DNA from: Rhabdornis inornatus
Taxonomy: Eukaryota > Chordata > Aves > Passeriformes > Rhabdornithidae
Direction of reading: 5' to 3'
Assembly: GCA_013397075.1 (NCBI GenBank)
Contig: VWZS01004366.1
Coordinates: 62,317 to 126,316, forward strand
DNA: 64,000 nucleotides
Shown: positions 1-11,530 of the stretch, piece by piece
Layout: the number at the start of each line of letters is the position of its first letter
Numbering within the stretch: the first letter of the stretch is position 1
Program-made: the position numbers and the translations under genes
The notes under the pieces: generated by a model
Told to the model about the DNA's origin: nothing
Database searches by the model: none
The model's input: the letters and a program-made list of their open reading frames with translations, nothing else

Positions 1-350
1 ATATCCTAAGCTGAAAGGGACCCACAAGGATCATCCAGACCAACTCCTGACCCTACACAGACACCCCAGGAATCCCACCCTGTGCCTCAGAGCATTGCCC
101 AAATGTTCCTGGAGTTCTGGCAGCCTTGGGGCCATGACCATTCCCTGGGGAGCCTGGTCAGTGCCCCACCACCCATTGTGGGAAGGACCTTTTCCTGATA
201 TCCAACCTAAACCTCCTTGGTACAGCTCCAGCTGCCCCCTCAGATCCTGGCCCTGCTCACAAAGAGCAGAGATCGGAGCTCCCTCTCAGGAGAAGCTGCA
301 GCCCCAGTGAGCTTTCCCCTCAGCCTCCTCTGCTCCAGCTGAATCCAGAC
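1..350 (-). mobile_element. CR1 LINE fragment (3' end), cut by window edge
   Basis: Antisense CR1 3' sequence. It is the same subfamily as the copy at 5160-5535; both begin with ATATCCT(G/A)AGCTGAAAGGGA and align over most of their length. Confidence 0.8.
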
Positions 351-884
351 AAAGTCATTCTTACCCAGTGAAGACCCTTACACCAACCACATCACAAACT
401 CCTCAACACAGTGTCACTACTGCGCTAGAGAAAGCAATGATAGCAACACAGACCTCCTTGGGGAAAAGAAGGCATTTTATTGGGAACGTGGTTCATATTT
501 ATAGGGTGTTTCGCTGAACTAAGACAAGACATTAGTTCATTGGATAATTGGGAAAACACCTCTGGGACAGCACTTCAGGACAGGTCTCCACAGTCAGCAC
601 CAGGTGTTAATCTATGTTATTAATTCCATTCTATTTTGACAAAACTATCGTCCTGGGAAAGAACTCCCTGCCGGAGCTGAACATGTTATCAGCTTGGGAA
701 AGGATCTGAGAGAACCAGGAGAGACTTCAGCCTGGGAATGATTTCCCTGGCTGTAATTTTCCTAGGCCTCTAGCAGTGTGTCCACAACACAGGATTACAA
801 TTAATCCATTTCACTGTGCAGATGTGGGATCAAATCAAGTGCTAAGTGTGAGAACTAAGAAAGGCACTGACTTAGTATCCTGGA

Positions 885-1210
885 ATCCCAGACTGGTTTG
901 GTGTTGGAAAGGATCTTAAAGCTCATCCTATTCTATACCCAACCATAGGCAGGTACACCTTCCACTATCCCAGGCTGCTCCAAGCCCTGTCCAACCTGGC
1001 CTTGGACACTTCCAGGGATGGGACAGTCACAGCTTCTCTGGGCAACCTGTGCCAAGGCCTCACCACCCTCAAAGCCAGGAATTCCTTCCCAATGTCCAAT
1101 CTAGACATATTCTGTCAGTTTGAAACCATTCCCCCTTGTCCTGGCATTCCAGACTCTGTAAATACTCTCACTCCATCTTTCTTGTAGCTCCTTCAGTATT
1201 TTGGCCCCAA
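885..1210 (-). mobile_element. CR1 LINE fragment
   Basis: Antisense CR1 3' region with the typical CCAACCTGGCCTTGGACACT and CACAGCTTCTCTGGGCAACC blocks. It ends about 110 bp from CCDC30 exon 4. Confidence 0.88.
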
Positions 1211-1321
1211 GACTCCACAGTGGCCTCAGAGACAGGAGAAACAATTTTCATTACAGAAATATCCCGAAGATATTCCTTTCCCACAGCTCTCAGGCAGCCA
1301 GAGCCATGGAGTAGGAGGTAC

Positions 1322-4300
1322 CTGGAGCCCATCAATTATGCTGTGGGATTCCAGCTGCCGGGCTGCCACTTGCAGCTTTCCTAGCAGTGCCACCCGCTCC
1401 ACCAGGAAATATGCGATCTGTTCACTGGCAGCACTGCAGGAGATCTGGGATAAACCTTCCTGCTCCAGCATCTCCTCCACCTCCTTCAGCTGGGTTTCTG
1501 CAAAGCAAGATAAGGCCTGGTGTAAGCAGAGGAGAAACAAAGGGCAGGGTTTCCTGGAGATCTGTCACAGCTCCTCTAAACATTCCTCACTGCAACAGCC
1601 CCATTTCTCCTGGAGCCCAACAGCTCGTCAAGTCCCTCCTGCTTCCCACTTCCCTCATTGCCTCCCATTCCCTGCTATCCCCTATCTCAGCCCTATTCCA
1701 TCTCTCCCAAGGTTTCTCTTCACATACCCTTCCCTGCCTGCCAAGCATGTGATAGCAGCTGCCCCCCTCAGCAGAGTTCTCCCAACCTCAGCTCCTTCAA
1801 CCCCAAGTACAGCTTGGTGGAAACTAAACACCAGATTAAACAGACACTGAGAGAACCAGAGAATTATTAAGATTGAAAAGACCTCCAAGAGCATGAGTTC
1901 TGACCCTCAGAACATCAAGTCCAACCTTGGAGAGAAAGCAAACAGATGGACCCAGAATCACAGATGTTTTCTTTGGCAGGAGACGCACAAAATACCAGAT
2001 CACTCCTAGAGCGTATCACTATTTTCCCAAGGAATGTCTAGGAAAGAGGCAGATCTGAACACCTTTAAGAATTAATCTGCCAGTGCTTATGTTTATCCAA
2101 AAATTATAGCCAGGAAGACTCTGTACTGGGAAAAACTTCCAGACTCAAGGGTCTCTAAAGCAGAAAGGTGAGAACAAGACTTGCAGGAGTCAGTTTATGG
2201 CTGGGCACCCTGTATTTGTGCAACCAACAATTGTTAGAAAGACCCCCTGGTTGGTGTGGTTGGAATTTACCTGCCAGGAGAAAATGAGGAATCTTTGGTG
2301 TCTGGCATGACGAGGGCAACAACTCCTGTATTGGATCCAGCAGCCTGTGGAGCCAGGGGAGGACTTTTCAAACCCTCCCTATGTAATTCATATTAAAACC
2401 AAAACCAACAGACCAAATTTCTAGCCCAAACCACATTATAAAGGCTTCCAGGTGTTGTAAGATGGGAAATGCAGGGAGTTATATAGAGGTAGGAGGGATA
2501 TTCACATTCTTTCCCTGCTCAGGGATCTAGAGTTGGACAGCAGAGGTTCAGCAGAGCAAATAGTCCTCAGACACAGGACATAGAGAGTCCTGGACAAGCC
2601 TGTCCCTCACTCACGCACTGATTTAACACAGGACCCAGCACAATCACATCCCGAGGCTCCAATCGATCCCATGTTTCCACTCCACGCTTCTCAGCCAGCT
2701 CCATCCAGTCCTGCGGATGGAAAACACCCTGCGGTTTCCCAGGCATCTTCCCCAGGGAGATAAAGCACAGCCTGGTCAATACAGGGTCAAACAGGGCTCC
2801 CCAGAAGCTTCCTGCTGCACCAGAGCAAACAAGGCAGTTTGCAGGATCAAAACTGATCCATGTGCCTTGTGAAGAACCCACAGATGACACTAAACTGAAC
2901 TCCAACTTGCCTGGCAGCTTCCTCCCCCAGTTTTGCCAAATCCCAGCTAAAATGAACAGAAACTTCTCTGGTTTATGCCCAGGATGGGACCCCCCGTGCC
3001 CTGAACCACCTTCACTTGCCAGTGCTCCCCTTGTCCCCTGCAATGCAGGATGAAGTGGTATCATTTTAGATCCCAGACATATTCCAGAGGCTGGAGAGGA
3101 AAAAGGATTTGTGAGGATGAGGGGGGTCTGCTCACATAGCACATGTTACCTATGGGTAAACCCTCCTGATTCCTTACAAACCCCTTCCCTCCCACATCCA
3201 GTGTCTGGGATGGGCCAACCCCTGCCCCAGGCACTGTCACACAACAGCTCCACTGGCATCTCCCACATCTGCCCACATTTGTTTGTAAGCAAATTTTATA
3301 TTAATATTTTTATTTTCTTACCCCAGGAATACTCTGAGAAACAGCAGCCAGCTCATCCCACCACAGCCCTACATCCTCCAGCCCTGCTGGGTGTGTTTAA
3401 CCAGCCCTGCTGTTACAACAAACAAGCTCATACCATGACTGTTTTTTTCTTTTTATTCCATTCTAAACACATCCAGGCAGCTCCCTGAGCGCTGTGTTTC
3501 ACTGCCATTCCAGCTGTTTTTCAGGAAGGCTTTTGGGAGCGCCATTGATCTGCCTTCCAACAACACCCGGCACATTCAGCGAGAGCATCAGAAACGGATC
3601 AGGAACTGCCTGGAGGGAAGGAAAAATGTTACTCTGGGCAGAGGTATCAGATGAGGTGACGCTCAGCTCAATGGCCCAGCATCAACCAGCCGTGGCTGCT
3701 CCCTGTAGGAACATGCAAGCCCAGGATGGCAGGAAGCAAATGTGTGAGCAGAGACTTACTTTTTATCTTCAGAAGCTGCTCAGTGTCAGTCACCAGCACT
3801 AACTATCCTCAGGGTCTAAAGGAAGGCTGGAGAGAGACTTTGGTCAAGGGCCTGGAGAGACAGGACAAGGGGGAATGGCTTCCCACTGACATAGAGCAGA
3901 GTTAGATGGGATACTGGGAAGAAATTCCTCCCTGTGAGGGTGGGGAGGCCCTGGCTCCGGCTGCCCAGGGCAGCTGTGGCTGCCCCTGGATCCCTGGAAG
4001 TCTCCAAGGCCAGGCTGGACAGGGCTTGGAGCAACCTGGGATAGTGGAAAGTGTCCCTACCCATGGTAGGGGGTGGAATGGGATGCGCTTTAAGATAGAT
4101 TCCTTCCACGCAACCCATTCCATAATTCCATGATTTTATGAAACAGCTTTTAGCAGATCAAGTCTCTCCTGCTTCCTAACTGATCCCAGACCAAGCAGAG
4201 TTTCTGATCCATTTGTCTGCTGTTGGAAGAGGGAGTGTGCTCAGACCTGAGAGCCCACACAGGGGTCTCCAGGCTCCCTTCCCCAGCTCTCAGCTCAGGT

Positions 4301-7300
4301 GTATCAGCACAGATCCTGTCCTTCACCCTGCATAATTCACAGCTCAGGCCCCTCCTTTGTATCACCAGCTTCAATCAGCCACCGTCCCCAACTGCCCCTT
4401 CCCATTCTCCTTTCAGTGCTTCCAAAAGCTACCAACCACCACCCTGTCCTCTTGCCTTGCCCACATTTTTAACAATGCCAGCAGACCATGGTCTGTCTTT
4501 CCACAAGCCCCTTCTCCAGCCCAATCCACTGGATCATCCTATGCCTGCTGAGACACCCAGGTATCCTGCAAAAATAACAGGGAGAGCAAGACATGGAGCA
4601 CAAATCCTATGGGGAGCAGCTGAGGGGGCTCAGTCTGGAGAAAAGAAGGCTCAGGGGGAACCTTCTGGCTCTGCACAGCTCCCTGACAGGAGGGGACAGC
4701 TGGGGGCATTGGGCTCTGCTCCTAGGGAACAGGTACAGGATGAGAGGAAACGGCCTCAAGATGTGCCAGGGGAGGTTCAGGTTGGATATTCATTGAAAGG
4801 CAAGTCAGGCACTAGCACAGCTGCCCAGAGAAGCAGTAGAGTTACCATCCCTGGCGTTGTTCAAAAAATGTGTGGATGTGGTGCACAGGGTGGACCTGAC
4901 GGTGCTGGGGAATGGTTGGATTTGATGACCTTAGAGGGCTTTTCCAACCTCAACATTCCCATGATCCCAAGAACTCTGATGAAAAGCAGAGGCCTGTGGA
5001 ATAGACACAAGGATGCAGCATAGAACCCTGCAGCAGGGACACATTAAACACCTGGAACAGACCAACAGCCTTTGGGATTTTGCAGCATCTCCAGCACAAG
5101 CACATCCAGCCACTCCATACTGGAGATGGCCAGGGGGATTATTTTATGGAGAGGCTGACCTAGAACCATGGAACCACAACATATCCTGAGCTGAAAGGGA
5201 CCCAGAAGGATCATCCAGTCCAACCCGTGACCCCGCCCAGGACACCCCAACAATCCCACCCTATCCCCAGGAGCAGTGTCTAAACGCCCCTGGAGCTCAG
5301 GCAGCCTTAAGGCCAGGACCATGCCCTGGGAAGCCTGGGCAGTGCCCCATCACCCTCTGGGGGAGAACCTTTTCCTGACATCCAACCTGACCCTCCCTGG
5401 CACATCTCCAGCTGTTCCTTCATGTCCTTTCCCTGGTCCCAAAGAGCAGAGATTATATCCTCCTTCAGAAGAGCTGCAGCCTGGGATGAGCTCTCCCCTC
5501 AGCTTCCTCTGCTCCAGCTGAACAGGCCTGGATAAAAGGACCAGTCACTCAATAAAGTGCTCTACAAGGACCCAAAACATCTTGGTGCTGGCACCTCTCC
5601 CTGCAGGCTACAGCCCAGAGGGAGCAGGGCTTCCAGATTCTTAAATTATCCATGCACATCCCAGGATAGCAGCCAATGCCAGCAGTGAGTCAACAAAAAG
5701 TCCTGAACCTCAAAATCTGAGTGATAGCCCAAAAAATATCCCTCCAGAAACACTCTACAGCACCAAAGCCACACAACTCCGTCAGGAACAACACACTGGG
5801 AACAACTGGATGGCAACCAGCAAGCCCTCCTGGAGACACTGAGATCCACGGACAAGGATCTCGGCTTCCATTCCAGGGGTACTCATTGCTCAACAGCCTC
5901 AGGAATCCCTAAGAAATGGAGAAAGTCCAGAAGAGCAGAGCCACCAGGAAGAAATGACTGCATTCCAGCTTTGGGGACACTCTGTCTTTCTCCTGCCACC
6001 TTGTGGAAAGGGAGAGAACCAGGAACAGAATCTTCTGCCACAGCGAGATTCCCAGGAGCTCATTATTCATTTTAACCTTTGTAAGCAGCCTTTTCACCAC
6101 AAACCAAGGCTTTAAGTGCCCAGAGACATCAAATTTTTAGGTGAATCCATCTTTGGAAAGTCACACCACCACATGTGCTCCCCGAAAACCCAAATGATGC
6201 TCAAAATTTCCCCCAAACTCCTGTATTTGCTGTCCCAAAGCCTGAATCACAAAGAAACTCTTTGTACCATCACCCCCAATTTTACCTTAGGACCAGGACA
6301 ATACAGCTCACAAAACGAGTTAATGGTGATGTGGGCTATGAGCATCACTGAAAGTGCAACAGAAAACTGAAGAAAATCAAGAATTAAACCCAGCAAAAGT
6401 GACCCTAGAGTTTGAAAATAAATTATTTCAAGTTAAATAAGTGAAATAATTTGCTTAAACAAAATTAATGAAGCTCTGAGAGGCCCTGAGCAACTTGGTC
6501 TACTGGAAGGTGTCCCTGCCCATGGCTGGGAGTGGAATTGGATGAGTTTTAAGGTCTCTTCCAACCAAAACCATCCTGGAATTCCATGACAATGAGCACA
6601 CCCAAGTTTTGAATCCCAGAACAAACAATTCCCGTCTGTCACACTGTTTCAAAAAATTGGGAGTTTGTGTAAACCAAAGCCAAGAGCAAATTCACTGACT
6701 TGGTGGGAGCGACAGATAATTTAGAGCTGTGTAAGGGTCGGTCCGAAGTTTCCCTTGTCTTTGCCTCCCGACTGTCGCAAGGAGACTTTGAGGACCCCCA
6801 CCCAGACTGACTCTGAACAATGGCTTTCTGGCCTGACCCAGGTGGATGCTTGCCAAGGGACTGTTTGCAGGTGCTCGCTGTGCTTCATGGTACACCGCTC
6901 TCGAGCAGACGCTAGCTGGAGCAGCAGGTTCCGTACACCTGTTTCTTGGAGCAACCCTCACAATAGTCCATAAATCTTCCCACCTTTTGGCCAGAAGCCA
7001 CTTGCCTTGGAAAAGAACAATAGTCCATAAATCTTCCCACCTTTTGGTCAGAAGCCACTCGCCTTGGAAAAGAACTATAAAAGAGCAACCCTCTGGAGAA
7101 GACCCTTGAGATCTCCCCACGGATGAAGACCCGTCTATTGGCTGGACCACGAGGACGTCCGTCTCATCTCATTGGTAGCTATCGTCCCATTCTCTCCCTC
7201 TTTTTCCCTCTATACTCTGTCTCCTATATCTCTCTCCTCTGTCGCAGCTGAGTTGTTGACATTCTTTAATGGAAATGCATTGCTATCGTTGGCATTTTTA

Positions 7301-9125
7301 ATAGAATTGCACTGCTATCATTGGCATTTTTAATGGAATTGCATTGCTATCGTTGAATAAACTGATTTTGTCCCCTGCATTTTGCCTGTTTGCACCTCTG
7401 AGATCGAACGAACCATCACGACCCCCGCTCTGTATTAATAGCAGATCGTGACAAGCTGGAAACCAAAGAGCACCATCAATTCTGGTCTTCAAACAGCCTC
7501 TGGAAAATGCTTCGTGCAACAACAGAGCTACATGGAGAACCTACCAAACTCCCTGAATAAAGACAGTAAAAGCAGGCAAGGACCACTAAATCAATTACAA
7601 ATCTGTTTGAACACCTCACTAACATTTTTAGCAACTTCTCAAACAACAAACCACTGAAAACTCCCTGAGAGCTCCCTGAGAACTCCCCAAAAACGCTGCT
7701 CAGCTCTCCAAGTAGCTTTCCAGACCCAAACACCTGCCAATGCATTCCTGGGGCCCACATTCTGGAGGGAAGGGATTACCCTGCTGCAGGTGTAGCTGTG
7801 CCAGCTCCAACCTGAGCTGCTCATTTTCCTTCTCATATTCAGAAGCAATGGCTTCCCTCTCTTCCGTCAGAGTACGGACATGGCCCACGTAGCTTTCCAC
7901 CTGGAATAAAGAAAAGCTGGTTATTCCCATGTCTGCTGGCGCCTCCAGTGAGGCAGCAGCACAAAAAGTTCTCCACCCCATCATGTTTACAGGATAACTT
8001 CAAATGTTTGCAGGACAATATGTCTTATGCCTTTGGAACACCTGGGAATGGTAAAACCTTAACTGGGAGGTCAGGAGGTCATGCAGCTATGAGGGTGCAG
8101 GGATGTGGGGAGCTGCTGGGCTCACCAGGTGCTTCTTGATGCCCAGTATGAGGAATGGGGACATAAACCCCAAGTTCCTGAGGGAAGCAGTGTGGCAATG
8201 ACACACCTGAACCTGCTGCTTCACACAGGGGGAATCAGAGGATATAGGCTTGGGAGGGTTAACCCTGGCTATATGCCAGAACCACTGAGGTTGGAAAAGG
8301 GTCCCAAGTTCCCAACCTGTGACAAAACTCTATCTTGTCACCAGACCAGAGCACTGAGTGCCACGTCCAATAGTTCTTTGAAAACCTCCAGGGATGAGGA
8401 CCCCCTCACTGCCCTGGGCAGCCCCTACCAATGCCTGACCACTTTTTCAGTGAAGAAATGTCTCCTCATGTCTAACCTGAGCCTCCCCTGGCCCAGCCTG
8501 AGGCCGTTCCCTCTCCTCCTGTCCCTGCTGCCTGGGAGCAGAGCCCGGCCCCCCCGGCTGTCCCCTCCTGTCAGGGAGTTGTGCAGAGCCACAAGGGCCC
8601 CCCGAACCTCCTTTTCTCCAGGATGAACCTTTTCCCAGCTCTCTCAGCCGCTCCTGGTGCTCAAACCCCTTCCTTCTCCAGCTCCGTTCCCTTCCCAGGA
8701 GAAGCCCCAGCCGGGCCCGCTCTCCGGCCTTACGTCTCTCATGTCCTGGGCCCGCCGCCGCTCCAGCTCGCCCAGCCGGGTCTCCGCTCGCCGCAGAAGC
8801 CGCCAGGCCAGACCCAGCTGCTCCTCGGCCGGGGCGGCGGGGTCGGCGCCCTCCGCCCGCAGCCAGCGCCGGATGGTGTCCGCCGGCACCGGGGACTCCG
8901 CCTGCGGGGCAGCGAGAGGAGCCGTGAGAGACGGGGGGGCCGCGGGTATCCCGAGCCCCCCGGGCCGCTCCTGGGGGTACAACCGACCCCCCGAAATAGC
9001 CCCGAGCCGGCCGGTGCCGGGGGTACAACCAATACCCTGAACACCCCCCGGGCTGGTCCCGGGGGTACAACCGGCCCCCCGGGCGGGTCCCGGACACCCA
9101 CCGGGGCGGCAGCGACAGGGTCCAT
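1322..9125 (-). CDS. CCDC30: CCDC30, coiled-coil domain-containing protein 30 (5' part, partial)
   Basis: Four coding exons are seen on the minus strand: 9125-9102, 8901-8734, 7900-7780 and 1497-1322. They join in phase (24, 168, 121 and 176 nt) into 163 residues starting MDPVAAAP. All junctions have AG acceptors and GT donors. Residues 9-64 contain a conserved helical motif (EEQLGLAWRLLRRAE). Exon 3 holds VRTLTEEREAIASEYEKENE and exon 4 holds QLKEVEEMLEQEGL and SEQIAYFLVER; these resemble the N-terminus of vertebrate CCDC30 as I remember it. The rest, mostly coiled coil in the family, lies beyond the left edge. The start was chosen because the ATG at 9125 joins exon 2 in frame, while the ATG 19 nt upstream (9144) is in another frame. 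The function of CCDC30 is poorly known. Position next to PPCS on the same strand matches the human order. Intron 3 (6.3 kb) carries CR1s and a solo LTR. Confidence 0.87.
2615..2811 (-). CDS. Exon-like open frame inside CCDC30 intron 3, unrecognised
   Basis: A minus-strand frame open from 3142 to 2567 contains a block flanked by an AG acceptor (before 2811) and a textbook GTGAGT donor (after 2615). The block would encode about 65 residues ending in WDRLEPRDVIVLGPVLNQC, with PQGVFHPQDWMELAEK in the middle. It reads like a globular, tryptophan-containing segment, not coiled coil. Its 5' phase fits CCDC30 exon 3, but its length (197 nt) is not a multiple of three, so simple inclusion would shift exon 4 out of frame. 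It could be an alternative terminal exon, an exon of a nested gene, or a chance open frame. I do not recognise the peptide. Confidence 0.25.
3820..4140 (+). mobile_element. CR1 LINE fragment
   Basis: Sense CR1 3' region ending in the usual CCATAATTCCATGATTTTATG terminal repeat-like tail. Confidence 0.88.
4590..4978 (+). mobile_element. CR1 LINE fragment
   Basis: Sense CR1 3' region of the subfamily with CTCCCTGACAGGAGGGGACA and GGCTTTTCCAACCTCAACAT near the end. Confidence 0.88.
5160..5535 (-). mobile_element. CR1 LINE fragment
   Basis: Antisense CR1 3' region, second copy of the subfamily at the window's left edge. Confidence 0.85.
6465..6597 (+). mobile_element. CR1 LINE fragment (short)
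   Basis: Sense CR1 3' terminus: TGAGCAACTTGGTCTACTGG through GGAATTCCATGA. It ends about 130 bp before solo LTR 1. Confidence 0.82.
6962..7075 (+). repeat. 57-bp tandem duplication in the U3 of solo LTR 1
   Basis: Two head-to-tail copies (6962-7018 and 7019-7075) differ at only two positions and end directly before the TATA box. This is the usual layout of a duplicated retroviral enhancer. Confidence 0.85.
7265..7360 (+). repeat. Three 32-bp tandem copies in solo LTR 1
   Basis: Units start at 7265, 7297 and 7329, each built around TTTAATGGAATTGCATTGCT with a few changes. The third runs into the AATAAA signal. Confidence 0.85.
8275..8698 (-). mobile_element. CR1 LINE fragment abutting CCDC30 exon 2
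   Basis: Antisense relative to the window and sense relative to CCDC30. It lies in intron 2 and ends about 35 bp from the exon 2 donor. GC-rich subfamily with GGCTGTCCCCTCCTGTCAGG. Confidence 0.87.
8971..9095. repeat. Short GC-rich tandem repeat in CCDC30 intron 1
   Basis: Three copies of a unit of about 40-45 bp starting GGGGGTACAACC. It fills most of the 200-bp intron 1. Confidence 0.6.
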
Positions 9126-9142
9126 GCAGCGGGACAGACCCT

Positions 9143-9156
9143 GGCGCCATAGCAAC
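9143..9156. promoter_or_regulatory. X-box-like motif just upstream of the CCDC30 ATG
   Basis: GGCGCC-AT-AGCAAC has a perfect RGYAAC half and one mismatch in the GYNRCC half. It lies 18 bp upstream of the CCDC30 start codon, so it would be at or just downstream of the transcription start. Confidence 0.4.
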
Positions 9157-9429
9157 AGGCCACGCCCCATCAGCAATGTCGTGAATGGGCACGTGAGGCC
9201 ACGCCCCAGTCACATCACGTGTGCTGGGAGGCCGCGCCTCCGCCACGCCCCCTCCTCCCTCCGTGACGCCCCCTGGCGGCCGACAGCGGGCACAGCTGTG
9301 AATATTCTTACTCCCAATTCCAATTCCAGTTCCAACCCCTGGGTCACCAAAAGGGGCCAAAAGTCTTCCTGATTTTCTTCTAAACCCCAAGTGAATCTGA
9401 TGGAGCTAAAGGGGAAGAGGGCAAGTACA

Positions 9430-9775
9430 TGGAGCCAAGCCTAGAGAAGAGAACGCTTTAGGGAGACCTTAGAGACCACGCCAGTTCCTACAAGGGTCCC
9501 CAAGAGAGTTGGAGACGGACATTGGACAAGGACATGGAGTGACAGGACAAGGGGGGAATGGCTTCCCACTGCCAGAGGGCACAGTTAGATGGGATATTGG
9601 GAAAAAATTATTCCCCATGAGGGGGGAGGCCCTGGCACGAGTTGTCCAGAGCAGCTGTGACTACCCCATCCCTGGAAGTGTTCCAGGATAGGTTGGACAG
9701 GGCTTGGAGCAACTTCGGCTAGTGGGAGGAGCTTTAAAGCCCCTTGAAACTGAAAGATGACTCCATGAGACTAAG
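9430..9775 (+). mobile_element. CR1 LINE fragment upstream of CCDC30
   Basis: Sense CR1 3' region (GGGAGGCCCTGGCACGAG, GACAGGGCTTGGAGCAAC) starting about 300 bp upstream of the CCDC30 ATG. Confidence 0.85.
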
Positions 9776-11035
9776 GAATTGAAGAGCTAAGTAGATCCAT
9801 ACTGCAGAACCAATTCACTGGCTGAAGACACTACACAAAGCGATGGCAGAAAAAAGGGAAGACCAGGACATGGAGAAGGGGGACATGGCAGAGTCCAGTG
9901 AGGACCTTACACTGAGCCCTCTGGGATCCTCAGAAAGCAATGAACAGATACTGGACTTGCAGGAGCCACTTCCGACATAGGTAACAACTGCCATTCCCAG
10001 AGTGTTGGTGCCCAAACACTGACAGGGTGGGAGCACTTGTGGGCTTGGTTTAACCTCCTGCATGGAACAGGTGCATCCCTGATATGGGATCCAGATGCTG
10101 TGGCCCAGTTTGAGCTTAGTTTAAGCTTTGAGCTTATGGCACTTCACAAACAGGGGCAGACACAATGCTGGAAGCCCACAGTGTGATCCCAAGTCCAATG
10201 AAACCCCAAGATTCCCTGGGCCCACTGCCCCAGTCTGCTCCTCAAAAAGCTCAGATTATTCCTGTTTTTCCCAACCAACTCTGAGAAATTCCAAGGCACT
10301 CTGAAGACAGCATTGGTGGCATTTCTCCCACCCCTTGTCCCAACACTCCTGCAAGGGCATGTTCAACTTATGCAAGTTTTTCTATTCTCATCCCTGCTGG
10401 CCTATCCCCACTGTCTACAGAGGCTCCAAACTAACACAAGGGAAATCCCAGACTCAATTACATACTGGGAGATGAAGACAGGCAATTCTTGGAGCTTATT
10501 CACCTTCTTTATCAGTTCTGGCCACAAAGGAGTTGTGAGTTCCATCTCCTGACCCAGTTACCAGCTGGATCTCTCTCCTCCTGACCAACCTGGACTTCTC
10601 CCATCACTGATGGGATCCACCGACCCCATCCTCATGCACTTTTCTTGCTCTTCTAGCTTTTTTTCCCTTGTTTGCTGAGCACCCCTCACTTTTAGAGGAT
10701 TGGTGTTATTAAAAAATCAGTGCTGCCTCCTGAACACTCCGTGGTTTTACCCAGAGCAGAGTCTTGCCTCTGGAAATGTTTCCAGCTTTCCCATGTGCTG
10801 TTGTCCTTATTTCCAGGATCCCAGTGAATTTATTTTGAGGACAGCCCATGAGCAGACACACAATGGACAGCAGGAGAGCTGCTGTTAAGTTTCTTGCAGA
10901 CATGAGGAACACACACTTTGAAGTTGGTAACCGTTGGAAGAGGGTTTAGATAAAACCAACATTCCAGTTCTAAATCCACACAGCCAAGAGGAAGCTTACC
11001 CTTCCAGGGTCAATCACTGCCACCCCTTCTGCAGT
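9776..11035. other. CCDC30-PPCS spacer, no gene seen
   Basis: About 1.3 kb of unique-looking sequence between the CR1 upstream of CCDC30 and the next CR1. No spliceable coding pattern, RNA gene or repeat was recognised. The remaining spacer (11531-12171) is also empty to my reading. Confidence 0.5.
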
Positions 11036-11530
11036 CAGAGAATCATGGAATCACTAAGCCTGGTAAAGCCCTCCAAGATCATTGACTCCAACCATTCCCC
11101 CAGCACTGCCATGTTTACCCTAAACCCTGTTCCCAAGTACCACATCCACACCTTTTTTTGAACACTTCAAGGGATGGTGACTCCACCACTGCCCTGGGCA
11201 GCCTGTGCCAATACTTGAACACCTTTCCATGACACTTTTCCCAATATCCGACCTTGAACCTTCCCTGGCACAGCATGAGGCTGTTTCCTCATCCTGTTCT
11301 TCGTTCCCTGAGAGCAGAGCACAACCCCTCCTGGCTGTCCCCTCCTCTCAGGGAGTTGTGCAGAGCTAGAAGGTCCCACTGAGCCTCCTTTTCTTCAGGC
11401 TGAGCCCCTTTCCCAGCTCCCTCAGCCACTCCTGGTGCCCCAGATCCTTCCCCAGCTCCATTCCCTTTCCAGGACACCACCCTCCTCAGTGCCCATTCCC
11501 CTTCTTCAACCCTGGCCTCAAGCTTGGATG
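11036..11530 (-). mobile_element. CR1 LINE fragment
   Basis: Antisense, about 490 bp, one of the longest copies here. Terminal AGAATCATGGAATCACTAAG through GCCCATTCCCCTTCTTCAAC. Confidence 0.88.

Larger units (their letters stand above)
6730..7453 (+). mobile_element. Solo LTR 1 of an endogenous retrovirus
   Basis: A 724-bp element beginning TGTAAGGG and ending CGTGACA, flanked by perfect 5-bp target-site duplications AGCTG (6725-6729 and 7454-7458). It has a TATAAAAG box (7076-7083) and AATAAA (7356-7361), in the order of a retroviral LTR in plus orientation. No internal retroviral genes are present, so it is a solo LTR formed by recombination. It lies in CCDC30 intron 3, antisense to that gene. 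The 5-bp duplication suggests an ERVL-type element; the family is not identified. Confidence 0.9.
8700..9300 (-). promoter_or_regulatory. CCDC30 CpG-island promoter and first exons
   Basis: GC- and CpG-rich block covering coding exons 1 and 2, intron 1 and about 170 bp upstream of the ATG. No TATA box is evident. It is bounded by CR1 copies on both sides. Confidence 0.65.

Noticed and set aside
3494..3802. Strong minus-strand acceptor near 3618 with a following 36-codon open stretch
   Set aside because: No matching donor, no recognised peptide and no phase link to CCDC30 exons.
4223..5023. 266-codon plus-strand frame
   Set aside because: Its second half is a sense CR1 3' fragment and its first half has no recognisable features.
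8447..9390. Overlapping frames of 238-263 codons on both strands near the CCDC30 start
   Set aside because: Shadows caused by high GC and few stop codons in the CpG island and an adjacent CR1; only the exon 1 and exon 2 segments are supported.
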